Origin: Heliopora coerulea
Lineage: Eukaryota; Cnidaria; Anthozoa; Scleralcyonacea; Helioporidae
Direction of reading: 5' to 3'
NCBI GenBank assembly: GCA_030142905.1
Contig: JASJOG010000017.1
Coordinates: forward strand, 434,001 to 498,000
DNA length: 64,000 bases
Numbering within the stretch: the first letter of the stretch is position 1; every line of letters starts with the position of its first letter. Positions 1 to 13,100 of this stretch are shown piece after piece. The notes beneath the pieces were generated by a model. That model was given only the letters and a program-made list of their open reading frames with translations, was not told the origin of the DNA and made no database searches. The translations under genes were made by a program, and so were the position numbers.

Positions 1-1085
1 ATGGTTTAATTCTCCTCAAAGCACCTATGCCAGAACAAATCTTTAAGCATAGTTTTTCAATATAAATATCAAAACCCAACGTCTCATCAAGATCGACTCC
101 CAAACATTTTTGTATAGGTCAGTGATCGTAACTGCCCGTTGTGGTCCAGGACAGCGAGGGAATAACATTGCCGACAGAATTATGTCGGAGTACCCGGATA
201 TAACCCGTGATAGAGTCAAACTGGACAATAATCTTTTGCATGTGAAGAGTGTAGTTTTGAAGGAGGAGGCACACTATCGAGTCGGTGGGTCGCTAGAGCT
301 CAGCGACAAGGCGAACACCGGTGACCAAACGACAAGTGGCGAGACGCACCGTAAAGATCGCTTGCGACAAAGCGACAAATATTCGATCAAATTTCACGGT
401 TGTGCCTGGTACTTTCCGAAGCGATTAACTCGCGAAACCACTGGAAGCGACCAGTACAAGCCAAATTTGAAAACGAACCACCTCGAATGACGCCGTTTTG
501 AAATTTTCCCCTAGCAACTCAGCAACGACTCAGCAATTTCACGTCAGCTCCAGTGATTTCAGCAACACGTTCCCACAGACAAAAACGTGCCGCTGAGCGA
601 CGGCAACATGACCACAGCGATAATTTGTCTGTGCCTTAACTCATTCTCGGGAGGATTAGTTTTTCATAATTCTAATCTGGCACACGCCAGACGACTTTAC
701 TCCACAAACAGAGACATCCTGCTGGGAAAGAGTGGTAAACCTGTCTCAAGTAATCAGACAGCTGTACGGACCTGTAACCATACCCTAATCAGAGTGGTGA
801 AGGATACGTGAAATACCACTGAACCACCAGTAGAACTTGGACAATAGTATAAAGAATGAAACTGTATAAAAGGACTGTACTAGGAGCTTGCATTAGGTGC
901 CCCAGCATCCCCCCTTCTCCTCAAGAAAATCTTTTATCTTTCAAAAACCACGTTAGTGACCTATCCTGACCTTAAGCTTGATGAAATGCGAGCATAGATA
1001 AGCTCAGTAAGTGGATAGTGCCGTGAGTTGAAGACGACTTATTCAATCTTTCAAGTCTGAGGCATCGGACGGTAAGTGATAAGGT
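1..1085. other. 5' edge without a recognised gene
   Basis: No splice-consistent exon or known domain was found. A 126-codon open frame at 110-490 (+) matches no family I know. It lies in locally GC-richer DNA with many short CAGCGAC, ACGAC and CAGCAAC strings, so it may be repeat-derived. It could also be an exon of a gene lying to the left. Confidence 0.5.
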
Positions 1086-1512
1086 AACATATACAGTGCC
1101 GTACCAAGTGGGGGGCCACTGAGGCGCTTGCACCGGGCGCAAAATTTTATAGGGTGACATTTTCAGGAACAAAATTTCGACCTATTTTGTCTTTTTTAAA
1201 TTAAAAAATACATTGCCAAGCTCAACAAAATGCTAAATCAATGTCTCGACTTCCCATCGCTAACTGATGACTTTGCGGTTACCAAGGCTTAAAACAACAT
1301 CTTAAATTTTCAATCATATTTTGAGTAACAAAAAACAAAATGCCATATGAACTATTATCCCCTCGCCCACCGCGCGAAACGCGGTGCTCGGGTACAAATC
1401 TCGACGTGCGTGGAGTCCTTTTACACGCGTGGTGACTAGGGAGTAAAATTTTCGCATTGGGTATCTGTCTTTCTTTATATATATATATATATATATATAT
1501 ACAGGTATATAT

Positions 1513-3671
1513 CATTGATCTCTAAATAAGACTGGATAGAGCAACTCCAGTCTCTCGCTCAACGAAAATTGAAGCCGGAAGTGAAGCTGAAAATTTCACG
1601 GCGGCCATATTGGAAGGACCCACTTGTAGTTATACAGTTATTACTGAATTATGATTTTCGCTCTTAATGGTTGTGATTTCAACGAAAACCAGTTAACCAT
1701 TACATTTTTAGTAATAAAATGTATCTTTCGATGGTGGAGAACTTTAAACGTGGCCAGAGTAACTGAAAATCAGCAGAAATTCGATGATTTTTACCCTAGC
1801 GAAGACCGGTGGCAGTCACCTCTTTGAAGAAATGTGACTAAAGTAAGAAAAAAGTTGCCGATAACATTATGTAACTTTAGCAGTTTGACAGTGACTTAGC
1901 AAGAAAGAGGAGATATTACCGTTTCTGTATTCGTCTTGTCTTTGTTTTTCGGATCTCGGGTTTACAGAGTGTATGTATTCGAGGTTTTATTTAAATTACT
2001 GCATTTGTCAAACAAATTCAACAATTTCCTGAGTATCAATGACGATGAGCGTTTGACGAAAATAAACTTTGACTAACTCTTTTACCGGGATCAATTACTG
2101 AATAAACCATGCAAACCCAATTTACTGCCAGATGTTGCTGATCAGAGAAGATGGGTTCTGTACTCTTATAAAGGTTCAACACATGCATTTTGTTTGCACG
2201 AGTGCATGTAGTAAACTTGAGTTCACAGCCGTTTGTTGTGATTTAATATGAAGTTTTTTAATATGTTTTTCACGTTTTTGATATACTGTAGCTTCTAATT
2301 ACAGCTTGATCAGTATTGTACTTGAACAGTAATTAAATCATTCATGTGAATCAATGTGAAATATGTTTGAAGCTGCTTTGTGAGTTGGAGTTGAGGGAGA
2401 ACTTTTGGGTCGAAGTCAAACGAAAATTAGTTAGGTTTTTTCTTTAATGTGTTCACAGAGTTCAATCTGCTGTATGGTAGATTCTCCTGTTCATTAAAGT
2501 CACATTTTTGCCCTTATCAAGTGCATAGCAATGTACTACAGCAAAATTCATTATTGTTGTCTTGAGAAGGCAACAAAAGCCCACTTTTCTCATGCAAAAT
2601 CAGAAAAAGTTAGATTTGTCTTCTTCCAGCAACAGTAAGTACTAAAATCTAATCTACAGTAATATTGGATAACCAACCAGTCACTGTGTGCATTTGTGTA
2701 AATGCTCACCTATCCATGGAAGACCAGTAGTCAATTGTGGTGTAAAACTAAATATATACCCAGAAAAACAGACATGCAAATATACCATGTGTAAAAACTG
2801 GTAAGCTTATGATTTCTTGAGTCAAATGAACCCTGTCATCATGGTTATTAGTGGGAATCTCTAACCACTAAGCAAAAGCAACTAAGGTGGTCAAGCAAAG
2901 GTTACATGTGTCAACCCATCTACCACCTGAGAAATAGATGTTCAAACTACTGAAGTACAAAGGTGAAGTTTGTTAAGGAAAGGTGTTTATCAATGTGTCG
3001 CTGACCTGGCATTAGCAGTAAAATCTAGGATCCAAATCAACATATCAACTTTAAGACAGTGAAGGCAAGTCATATACAAAAATATCTCACTGAAATACAA
3101 CCATGAAAACCTCCCTAAGAGGTTTCATGTTAGAACTTTTCGAATAAACGGCCAAGTTCGATTTCCACATATTTCGATTCAAGTGTTCAAACACATGTAC
3201 AACATGAGCGGGAAATTTGCAGTTTAATACATCCTGGGGTTTTATCAGCAACAAATGAATCAGGACTTTGGCAAAATACATCACAGAAAATTGGCAAATA
3301 ATAAGGGTTACTTAAAAAAAAAAAGAAAGAAACAAATACACAAGAGTCTCTTACAGGTTCGATAATCTTTAAACGAATTTTGAAGCAAGTATACAGACGG
3401 GTGCATTTCGCAAAATAAAGCATTTGCGAAACAAAAAAAATTCAGAATACTTATTTATTGCTTAAAATAAGATTAAGAACCTTAATTTCGTTGTCAAGTC
3501 ATCTCAATCTCCTTGAAATTGGCGAAAAATGCTGTTTAACCGCTACAACTCCTATTCATGCCATATTGTTTGGGGCCTGGTTGGGTCCTTCCAATATGGC
3601 CGCCGCTCCTTGACTTCCGGCTTCACTTCTTGAGCCCAGTTGCTCTATCCAGTCTTATTTAGAGATCAGTG
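1513..3671. mobile_element. 2.16-kb TIR transposon with 8-bp target duplication, inserted in copy A
   Basis: The termini start CA(T/C)TGATCTCTAAATAAGAC and form imperfect inverted repeats of about 110 bp (1513-1622 and 3575-3671). The direct repeat GTATATAT flanks both sides (1505-1512 and 3672-3679). Copy B at about 27.12 kb lacks the insert, which confirms it. An 8-bp duplication and CA termini fit hAT or P-like elements. Short minus-strand frames at 3087-3423 contain a basic string (TRLYTCFKIRLK) that could be a decayed transposase tail, but I cannot assign it. Confidence 0.75.
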
Positions 3672-4625
3672 GTATATATCCATGGATTCCGGTCACTCAA
3701 GAAGGCCGTGTGCAAGCTCGGGGACTGGTATGTTGTTGATCAAACCGTAGGTTACTAAGGTCCGTATTGAAGCAAATCGGTTTGGTATCGGTTTTTTTTC
3801 GTTTTATGGATCTCTCAGACGTTGTTTACATCATTTGAACACTGAAGCCAGTAAATGATTTAAGACCGCCAAACGAAATGGCTCTCTTGGTGCTTGCGTT
3901 TGGTTTCACTTTTGGAGGCCATTTTAGTATCTAGACAATTTACTAGTTGAAACAATTCCCAAAGTTAGCTCCTTGGAATATGCATTGGCCAACTGTTCAT
4001 TTCCTGCAGCAACGCTTCGTCTTGGTTCTTCCTGATAAATATGAACAAAAGACGTATGGGAACTCGCTTGCTGTCAGGACATTTGCTGAGCGACTAAGTG
4101 TAAACGACATTCTTCGCTGAAGTTGAATACATGCTGATTTGTATAAATCTCGAGATTTTTCACGTTCTGGTAACCACTTACTTGAGCTGCACAATCACGG
4201 GTAAGTCTGAATCTAGTAGCTTTGAAATACAAGTTCTGCGAACGGAATTGTTTTGAGCAGCTTTCAAAAGTGGCTTCCCGACTTCATTCTTCCCCAAGGG
4301 AGACTTTTTGTACCAAATATTATCGCCGACCGGTAACCTTTGAGGATGCTCTAATTTTAACACGAAAAGCCTGGCCATATAATAAAAAGTCTTTCTTTAA
4401 AGCTACATGAGTGAAACGTTTGACCGGAAAACGATTCGAAATACCTCAAGATCGCAACTAATACAGGTTCTTGATACGAACATCCATTGTTTAGCAGTAG
4501 AATTGTCAGAACGGATCTCTTACCATTCATTAAACCATTGAAGATTATTCTCACCAAGCGCTTTGTTTTAATAAAACTTAATCGAAATTTTAATCATAAA
4601 TATGACGACAAGCAGTTTAAATATA

Positions 4626-5073
4626 ACAGCGGCGTTCTTGAGGTATGCACTATCTAAAAGATAGAAAAAAAGCTTCTCGACGTTTCAAGCGAAGGCCCTT
4701 CGTCAGGAGATTAGTAGCATGGAATACAAAAACACGTGGGCTTTTAGAGTAAAACTAAAAAAGTGTCACGTGACAAAAATGAACCAATAGAATGAATGTG
4801 ATCAAAACAATATAATTTGTCATGTGCTTTACCCTTTCATTGTTTTGTGTTTGTTTTGACCACATTCATTCTATTGGTTCATTTTTGTCACGTGACACAC
4901 TTTTTTAGTTTTACTATAAAAGCCCACGTGTTTTTGTATTTCATGCTACTAATCTCCTGACGAAGGGCCTTCGCTTGGAACGGCGAGAAGCTTTTTTTCT
5001 ATCTTTTGGATAATGTGTACCTCAAGAACGCCACTGTTTTATCGAAGCTATCTACACTGGACCCCCGCGCCTT
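4626..5073. mobile_element. Foldback element with Penelope-like layout, 12-bp target duplication
   Basis: Two inverted arms (4626 to about 4815, and about 4850 to 5037) enclose a short centre. After the right arm comes a one-sided extension of about 36 bp (5038-5073). AGTTTAAATATA is duplicated on both sides (4614-4625 and 5074-5085), and copy B near 28,080 shows the empty site with a single copy. Inverted terminal units plus a roughly 34-bp one-sided extension and target duplications of about 12 bp are known for Penelope-like retroelements. No reverse transcriptase is present, so this would be a non-autonomous derivative. Confidence 0.65.
4675..4710 (-). ncRNA. Hammerhead-ribozyme-like motif in foldback arm (tentative)
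   Basis: On the minus strand the order is UCUC, CUGACGA, a short hairpin, GAAAC, GUC, GAGA. UCUC and GAGA can pair as stem I. CUGANGA and GAAA are the hammerhead core boxes, and GUC is a usual cleavage triplet. Points against: stem II is weak, with AU/GU pairs next to the core, and stem III would have almost no loop, so activity as a monomer is doubtful. Hammerheads have been reported in terminal repeats of Penelope-like elements, which makes the idea reasonable. The right arm copy (4957-4981, +) has a changed GAAA box. Confidence 0.3.
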
Positions 5074-5698
5074 AGTTTAAATATAAGCTATGTAGGTTGT
5101 TAATTTGAGGCCGAATTGTGCGTGTTTTATATTATCTTTATTATTATTATTTCATTCCGTCTTCCAGTTATAGTAAGGACGATTTTTCTGACAAGTTGGA
5201 AAATTATCTATATTACTTGGATTCTCGAGCGATATTTTGTTACATTTTTATTCTCAGCATCCTTCCCGCTGTCTGACGTTTCTCGCCTCTGTCAATCAAA
5301 CGAAAACTCTAAAAACAAAACGCCCACGCAACCACACCCACGTATGCTTGGGTGTGTCACACAAGTGTTTCAATATTTACATGCTCGACAGAATTTGTTA
5401 CAGTGTCCAAATGTTGAGTTTTTCTTATACTGCGTACCCTCTTCCAGTTATAGTATGTAGGATTTGTTTTTCTGACAATTTTGAAATATTATCAATGTTA
5501 CTTGGATTCTCGAGAGATATATTGGAAGAGTGGGCAAGGGGTTGTTGCGTGCACGTAATTCTAGTTTATGCAAAACCACCTCGTTCAGTTATATGATATG
5601 ATATGGAGCTCGGGTTGCGCTAGAGAAGACCGAGGGAGGCGTCTTTAACAGAATTTGCCCCGGGCGAATTACCACTTAGGTACGGCACTGAACATGTA

Positions 5699-6925
5699 TA
5701 CGTGCAGCAGCATTCAGGTTGTTTATAAAGATGCTTGAATACGCATAGACTTTGCCGGTTTCCAAACACCTAGAAATACCATAGAAAATCCAGGCCTGTC
5801 CACTTTGGTTACTTTAATTCTACCGCTGCGGCAAACAGAAAATGGAACACCTGTTAAGCTGTTCGTAAATTTCCTTATCCTAGTAAATTATTGATGATTT
5901 CGTACGTTTTGGCGGGTACTGCCACGTGGCAAAAAGTGACCTCCAGACAATTAGAACTAAAGGAACTCAAAGACCCTTGGTTTCCTTTAGAGTCGGCAGT
6001 GCTGTAAGTTGATACTGAGTCTCGTTTATCTGGTTTCCTTGTGCAACTGGTTGATCGAAACGACTATCAGGAGAGCCAGAGGCAAATTAAGTCGCTTACA
6101 CATCCACGGTGGGTAGCGACGATTGCAAAGATAATTATGTTAAAATTCTTCTCCAAATTTGGACTTTGAGTCTCAAGTAAGTAGAATCCCCCTTGACTAA
6201 AGGTTTGATCCCGAACTCTAGTTTATGAATTGGTGTTCGGTATAAACCTGTGGGTTTTGTATTTCTTGCTTGGTTCGCTAGGCACCGGGAACCTTGAAAA
6301 TATTCAATTGCACAAATATGCAAATATGGCGAATTGGATCGACACATACAAAAGACAGCCACAGATGAATACTAATGATGTAATATATCATAGGTTAGAG
6401 TTGGACATATAAATATCAAGTTTCACATCATCAAATGAATTACAATACTACAGAGTAAAATTCATTGCGATCTTATCCTAAACAAGAAATAAGCTTACTT
6501 AGCCAAACACGCTGCACAGGTTTGTTGACAAAACTACATTCCGACTTGCTTGGTCAACTAGCACTTGAATACTGTATATATATTTAAATAAGTCAAGCTC
6601 TGAAGTTACGGATAGTGCTGGCTAAAAAAGAATATAGTTATTGTCCGTACCTTTAAAAAGATATAAAGCCTTAATCCTCGATAGCAAGCTAACACCGCAA
6701 AATCTTCCGTGAAGTGGTCATTCTTCGGGTGGTCTACGTTTCAGGATTTGCATCAGTTCAGCTACGATTATGAATACGCTCTAGCACTCCAGCTCGCACC
6801 AGCCTTCCAGGGGGCGGTCGCCAGCCTCAGCTGTACATCAACACTTCACACCTAATCAAGTCCAGCTGCTTTTCTGTTGTCAAACATGCGTGTGGGTAAT
6901 CCGTTCTTGTGAACCTCGTTGCTAA
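5699..6925. other. Upstream flank of the SP17-like gene, no feature seen
   Basis: Only short unsupported open frames are present. The last few hundred bases presumably include the promoter of the plus-strand gene starting at 7045. I see no clear TATA box. Confidence 0.5.
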
Positions 6926-6929
6926 TTAC

Positions 6930-6943
6930 GTTGCTATGGCAGG
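6930..6943 (+). promoter_or_regulatory. X-box-like (RFX) site upstream of the RIIa exon
   Basis: GTTGCTATGGCAGG fits the RFX X-box consensus (GTTNCCATGGNAAC-type) at most positions, failing mainly in the last two or three bases. A second GTTGCT half-site starts at 6918. The site is about 100 bp before the chosen start codon. X-boxes at this distance drive ciliary and flagellar genes, and RIIa-domain proteins such as SP17 and ROPN1 are sperm-tail and ciliary proteins. Function is inferred from motif and position only. Confidence 0.5.
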
Positions 6944-7044
6944 TTCATTATTTCATAACGCTCCTTGAGGTAAGACCAAGATAACACTAGCTTTGTTGAA
7001 TTTGAAAGGAAAGCCAATCGATCAAGACCGTACTTATGAAAACC

Positions 7045-7198
7045 ATGTCGGTATCGTACGCTCCAAACAAGCTCCGTGTTCCTTCTGGATTTCAGGCACT
7101 GCTTGAAGGATTAGCGCGGGAAGTGCTGAGGGAACAGCCACATGATTGCGTCGAATTCTGTGCGAAGTATTTCCGAAATTTGGTCGAGCAACGTAACA
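7045..7198 (+). CDS. Exon 1 of SP17-like gene: RIIa docking domain
   Basis: This exon encodes 51 residues plus one base. RVPSGFQALLEGLAREVLRE followed by QP, a spacer and YFRNLVEQRN matches the RIIa pattern of SP17, ROPN1 and PKA RII. I chose the ATG at 7045 (context ACCATG) over the in-frame ATG at 7036, which has a weak C at -3; MSVSY also aligns better with the MSIPF start known for SP17. The donor is a|GTAAGT at 7199. Codon completion with the exon at 13906 gives Ser and an uninterrupted frame. Confidence 0.85.
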
Positions 7199-10100
7199 GT
7201 AAGTCATACAGTTGTTACTAAAAGATTTTGGATTAAAATCCGGACATTATTATTTCCGTATCATTTGGCACAACTCGCTGCTTCTAAATAAGTTATGCCT
7301 ATTGAGTCTTTTTAGGACACAGGTATTTATTAAAGTAACAATGAGAAATTACAGTTGAGGATCCTGAATGTAATTCATATTAGAATGCTATTTCTGATGA
7401 TGTCACGATGGAACTTTTTAATGATTATTCTTTCTGTAGTACAGGTACAGTCATTTGGGTAACTTTACGAACGACGCTTGCTTTAATCCGACGTTTTTCG
7501 TGCTTTGGATTGCAAACCCAACTAGTTACAATCGATACGGTGTTGTTCCACAATGAACAGCTTTTTAGAGGTTAAATAATTCATAAGAAATTGGCATATC
7601 AATTTTTCACCCATATCATTTATTTACCGAAACCCCTGAACCAAAACAGTGTAACTGAGTACTTAGTTACACGGTATCAAAGATTTTTGTGATAACTTTG
7701 GTCTACCTTATACAACTATAAATCAGGGATTTAGCACATGTTCGAGATTTATTTTAAGTGAATGTGTACCATGTTGTGAGGGGAATAGTTCATTGTGACA
7801 AGTTATGCAAGACCACCTGAGCCAAATCTCTTCAACTGTTTGTTTTGGTTAACTTTTTTGTTTCAATTTGTCGAGCTAAAGCTTGAATATTAATTATATG
7901 AAATGAATGATATTTTTTTCCACTTTAAATACTGATGGCAGCCACATATTTGAAAAGGTTATACAGCAACTGACCTGACCTAGTTAACCATTGGTTCATT
8001 GTTCATGTCCACCAGCTTTGTCAACCGGTAAAACACTAGATTAAAATTAACTACTGAGAAACATCACAGTATTAACCGTTTTTAAAGACTACGGTATGCC
8101 CAAAGGTAGTAATTGTTTTCAGTGGACAAGGAAAAACTAATTCTACAACCCTGTTAACTCGAATTACCAAGGGCAATAAGAAATAGTTTGAGTTAGCAGG
8201 GATTTTACTTCACTAGTGGGGATTGAATTTCAGGTATCCTGTTAATAATCAAGGCAAAGTGAAAGCATTGCTAAAACAATATTTTGCCTTTTGCAAGCAG
8301 ATCCCCATAATTTCTGTAGCATAATTATTGAAGGCAAAGCCATTAACTTGGGTGATGCAGAAGGAATGCAAGTTTCAAGTAAGCTTAGATTTTCTTGGCA
8401 AGAACAATGGGCTTGAATTATGTTAATTTTGCAAACATGGTCACATTATTATCAATAAAGATTCAAAATTTTGTAAAGTCAATACATTCTGACCTTTCCA
8501 GGCTTATCAACCCATGTTTTCAAAATAGAGTTTAAATTTATAGCGTAAATTTGAGCCAAGGGAATATAGAAGTAGTTCAAGTTAGCTGTGAGTTTGATAT
8601 AACCAAGTTCCAGTTGTTTAATAGTAGATGGCTGGAAAAATATGGTCAAATTCTGGGGAAATTGAATTTAGTTAGTGGTGAGTTCAAGTTAACCAAGTTT
8701 AAGTAAGCAGGGTTCTATAGTAATAAGTTCTAACCTGATTAGGGGGAAGTTAGCCCATTATGAAATACCAACTGAAAATTGTATTTTTAATGTTTAAACA
8801 TTAAGTTCCCAAATGTTTCTTGCACAGAAAGTATGAACCATAGCTTCCTCAAATTATATAGACATTGGCTTTCAAGTTCTCCTGAGATTAGATTAGCAAA
8901 CTAATGTATATATAAGTTGCAAGTATATGCCAGCCAAAGCCATAGCCAGAGCTCAAAAATGGACAAGGCTAACACAGCCCTGTGTGGGGCAGGCTCCTCT
9001 TGAAAATGTGAAAATTTTTCACCCAGGTGCCAAGCCATGTATCCTGAGGGTTACTAAGGGTTAAGTTGGACACTTCTAATCACAGAAGAAAATACTTTTA
9101 TATACTGGTTTTATACTGTATGTTTTTATTCATGCTATTTTAAGGTAAGGGTTAATAAAAAAACATAAAAATGATATTTAATTCAAATCATCAGGCTGTA
9201 GATTCTGTGCAAAAAATAATCAAAAACTGTTGGAAAATACACAACAGTGGAAGTTAATGAAATTGTCATTTTCAAATTTTACATCACCATTTAGTGTGTG
9301 CATTGCAATTATCAAGAAAATTGACTGACTAAATGAATGATGTACATGTGTTCCACTCTTCATGTAATCCAAGTGTATTGGCCACCTTTTGAAAATCTGG
9401 TCTTCACTTTAATTTTAAGCTGGACCCAGCTATTCATTGTAAAATTTACTGTAATAACTTTCCAAGAACTGGGTAGTGATAAAATTTTAAAAGACTAACC
9501 CAATGTTTTTTGCTAGTTCTGTCTATTTTGGCTGACTAGTTGGTTTAAAATTTCAGAATGTAGAACACTCTGCTCATCCAAAGTTAGTCTAGGGAAACTC
9601 CAAGAACACCAGTGGGAGGAGGCTGCACACAAGGAGGTATTAGTAAAAACCACAGGACACAGCACCCTGTCATTGTGGCTTTGTGAGCACACAGAGTCCT
9701 GAGTTGTTAAAACTTTAATACTGTAATATATCATTCCTGTGTCAGCTGGCCTTGTGGTTTTAAGCAATCTTTGGTTAATTCTGGTTATAAACACCGTATA
9801 TGCACTTAGAACTCATTGTAAGACTCAGAAATTTTGTTCTTGTAATATAGTTCTCATAACAAAAGGGTATTTCACATGTATTATTGAAACTTTTTAACAC
9901 TGCATTTGAGGTCAGCCTTCTTTTTATGTTATTAAGTTTTTGCAACAACACCTCAACATCTTTCTCTTAATAGACCTTTTCCCTAGGTGGCTAGCACATT
10001 CAATTTTAACTTTGGACTTCTTTGGATTTCAATTCAAATTATATGGAATACTCACTGTAAATAGTTTTTCTTCCAGCTTTTCTTGTGATGCATTACACTG

Positions 10101-13100
10101 TTGCAATTGAATGTACTCATAATGTCTCATAATGATATTGGATTTTATGTCATTCTGTACAAGGTCATTGGCATGAGCAGATATCATAGCTTACTCATAA
10201 AAATTAAGACCCAGCAAAGACTGAAAAAACAAAGCAGTCATAATATGATATTTTCATATTATTTACTTGGGGTTTAATTTTTTTGTCATTACGCCGTCAG
10301 TGAGAAGAATTAATAACTTGTTAATCATTACTGATGACCTTTGATTGGCATACTGTACAGTAGCTCATTTTCGTTTGTGTCATCTTAGGATCTACTGAGT
10401 GTATTACTCCAAAACTGACGGACCAAAAATTCTTCTTTGGTCTACCCATCCTTACGTGCTGTACATAAGTAATTGTAAGCAGCTGAAAGGTACTGCTGTA
10501 CAGTGATTGTGACATGGCTCCATATCTGTTCGTGGTTTGCGGAAACCACGTATTAGCTTACAAGGTTATGAGATGATGGGGTGCGTGACTGCGTGTGGTG
10601 TAAGGAAGGTTTGAAAACAATTATCAGGCCTTATCATAAGTTGAATGAGCGTTATTTAAACACAATATTAAGATGATAGCTTTGCAAATTAACTTAACAC
10701 ATGTGGTGAGTTATTTCTGGTTTGAAGAATTCCAGTGGAACAACGTTTTGCCCCTCCCAAATAATTCCTTTATTACATGGTGTATTTTCACCCGATGTGA
10801 ATGACGACAACTTTTCCTCTCCGGAAAGGGAAGGAGGTGATTTGGCCCTTCTCCTTCACAAATTGGGTTCATATGAGACGTGATAACAGTTGAGATTCGC
10901 CAAACACAGTGTATATAAAATATCTACCAATTTCATTTAGGAACATTACGTTTAGTTCTAACTACATAACAACTTTTGAATTAACCGCTTCAAACCGCTA
11001 GCAAATACTTTGCAAGCGGTTTGAAGCAAATTTAAAACATATTATTGGATTACAAACAGGCAACGGCTTATAAAATTTTGTGGATTAGAAACTGAGGTCA
11101 AGGTAAGGCTGAATCGGAGGAATGGTTATGCATCAAAATAAATGAAGCGTTTGTAATTGGAATTATGTTTTGAAATCCCAAGTTCAAGCAAGATGATCAG
11201 TGGAACATTAGGGGTGCACCGGAACCCCGATTTTTCAGAGCTCCGGTTCCGGCCGGAACTGTTGAAAAAAGCATGGCCGGAACCGGAACTCTCTCGTTTT
11301 CAGAGAGAAAGAACATCAAGTTTATTTAACTATTTTATTCAATAACATCGATGAAATAGACTGAACAGATCGTATTTCATATTTCTACTTGGTTGCTAAG
11401 AAGATATATCATTAAAATGTGAACTAAAATACATAAATAAATATGATACAACATGGTGTCCAGTGAAGGTATCGATTGGAAAGTTTGAAAATTGGTGTAA
11501 AACATAAAAGACAAAATAAAAAACAAGTAATGCTATGTGCACTGTTTAGAGCTTTCATATGATTGTAAGGAAGAAACTATACAAGGATACATGTATTTGC
11601 AAACTAATATATATATATATATGAACACATGAAGACGTTTACGTTGCTCAATCCTTTAATTTATTCCAGTCAGGGAAGTACCAGTCAGGCACTGGCATCA
11701 GACAAAATCAAATATTACCATATATGGCCTAAATAACTCAGTTCCGGTTCCGGCCGGATTTCTTGGTCAGTTCCGGTTGGTTCCGGTTCCGACCGGAACC
11801 TGAAATACTGGTTCCGGTGCATCCTTATGGAACATATATATTTCTAAAATTCATTATTAATTATCATATATATTTCTAAAATTCATTATTAATTCATGAG
11901 GAAAAGACAAAAGAAAATCATAAGCGTGTCGGATCTATATATGTGATAAAAATACATGTGCCTTTATACGTGAAGAAGAAGTTCAATTTTTTCGGCTTAC
12001 GAAAGATAAATTTCCAAACTTTCTTTACGAATTAGCGTGTTAGGAGGTTTATTTTAGAAGATATTTAAAAAACTCGCAGTTTGTACTTTATCGGGTCTAA
12101 AACACTCGGCTATCCCCTCGTGTTTTAAATCCCGATAAAGCACTCCTGCTCAGTTTTTAAATATTACATATATAATCCGACTGATCTTACAGACTTTAAC
12201 GTTTCGAACAAAGGCCCTCGTCAAGGAATGGAACATGTTCTGACTTAATATACGTTATTTAAACACGGCACTGTTTCACCTTTACAAGCCTCGCCATTTA
12301 TCGGGCTCATGAATCGTCGTGATGTATGGATCCAGCCACGACAGCGTGAAGGATGCACAGCAGTATTCGTGAGCGAATGCTTCAATAAGTCTCACAAGAC
12401 TTAGTTACTACAGGGCTATTCTCAATAGACGATAACTGGTCATATTTGTTGGCTATGTAAGCAAATGTTAGCGGCTATATTCGGACAACATTTACGTTCC
12501 AAAATTACCCACCCAACGTCTTATGTTCAAAATCAGTTGTTTTTCAAAAGAATCTTACTTCCTCAAAATTATATCTTCTATAATGTGTTAAAGAGTGTTT
12601 TATAATGTGTTAAGAGTGTTTTGAAGACATGTATCTGACTTTATTGCCTTGAAAATACATCATTTGATGAAGAAGTGAACGCATGATCTTGCTGACAATT
12701 ATTTAGAATAAAAATGGCAATGCTGTGTTAGGAAGTATGCGTAAATAGGTGGACTGAGACATGTCCAAAAACCCTTTGAATTGTAGAAGATCCAAGACTT
12801 TCTAGGGCTTCGCCTTTCGGCCTACAGAGCCCCCACACCCCCGGCTTAGGGGCATGTTACTTTTTTACCCGCTACTTAAAAACTTTCCTTTGCCGCATTT
12901 TTCTTCGTGATAAATTCCGATTTGTTTAATATGTTAATGAAGTCACCTGTGACGTCAGCTTGATGACATAACGTTGTGTATTGGGAAGTTATGTATGTCT
13001 AGGATATTGTTTCATTACATAACTTTAAAACTTGTCATATGGAATGTATCCTATGACTTTAAACAAATTGCACTGGTGACACATGCCGATGTGTCACCAA

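Larger units (their letters stand above)
1359..5559 (+). repeat. Copy A of an interspersed repeat, interrupted twice
   Basis: This stretch starts with CCCTCGCCCACCGCG, followed by a TA microsatellite, and ends with GGGCAAGGGGTTGTTGCGTG. It aligns in the same orientation with 26931-28560 (copy B). The aligned parts are nearly identical: by eye only about a dozen differences over roughly 620 bases from 3997 to 4620. Copy A carries two segments absent from copy B (1513-3671 and 4626-5073), each bounded by a target duplication. The inverted ends (CCCTCGCCCACC and GGGTGGGCGAGGG, the latter clearest in copy B) suggest a terminal-inverted-repeat element. Two related subrepeats (about 5157-5245 and 5445-5525) lie near the right end. 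No protein is convincing. Confidence 0.8.
1094..5690. mobile_element. hAT-like DNA transposon, outer shell of a nested stack
   Basis: The left end reads CAGTGCCGTACCAAGTG. The right end is its near inverse (CACTTAGGTACGGCACTG). It is flanked by 8-bp near-direct repeats, aacatata (1086-1093) and aacatgta (5691-5698). CAGTG termini with 8-bp target duplications are typical of the hAT superfamily. No transposase is seen; almost all of the interior is another repeat family, itself split by two further insertions. The single mismatch between the target duplications suggests some age. Boundaries are good; the superfamily call rests on the ends only. Confidence 0.7.

Noticed and set aside
110..490. 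126-codon frame near the left edge
   Set aside because: No domain recognised and the sequence is made of recurring CAGCGAC-like words; an exon of a gene outside the window cannot be excluded.
3997..4378. Short minus-strand frames identical in both repeat copies (again at 27458-27839)
   Set aside because: Nucleotide identity between the copies is high everywhere, so shared frames show recent duplication and not coding selection.
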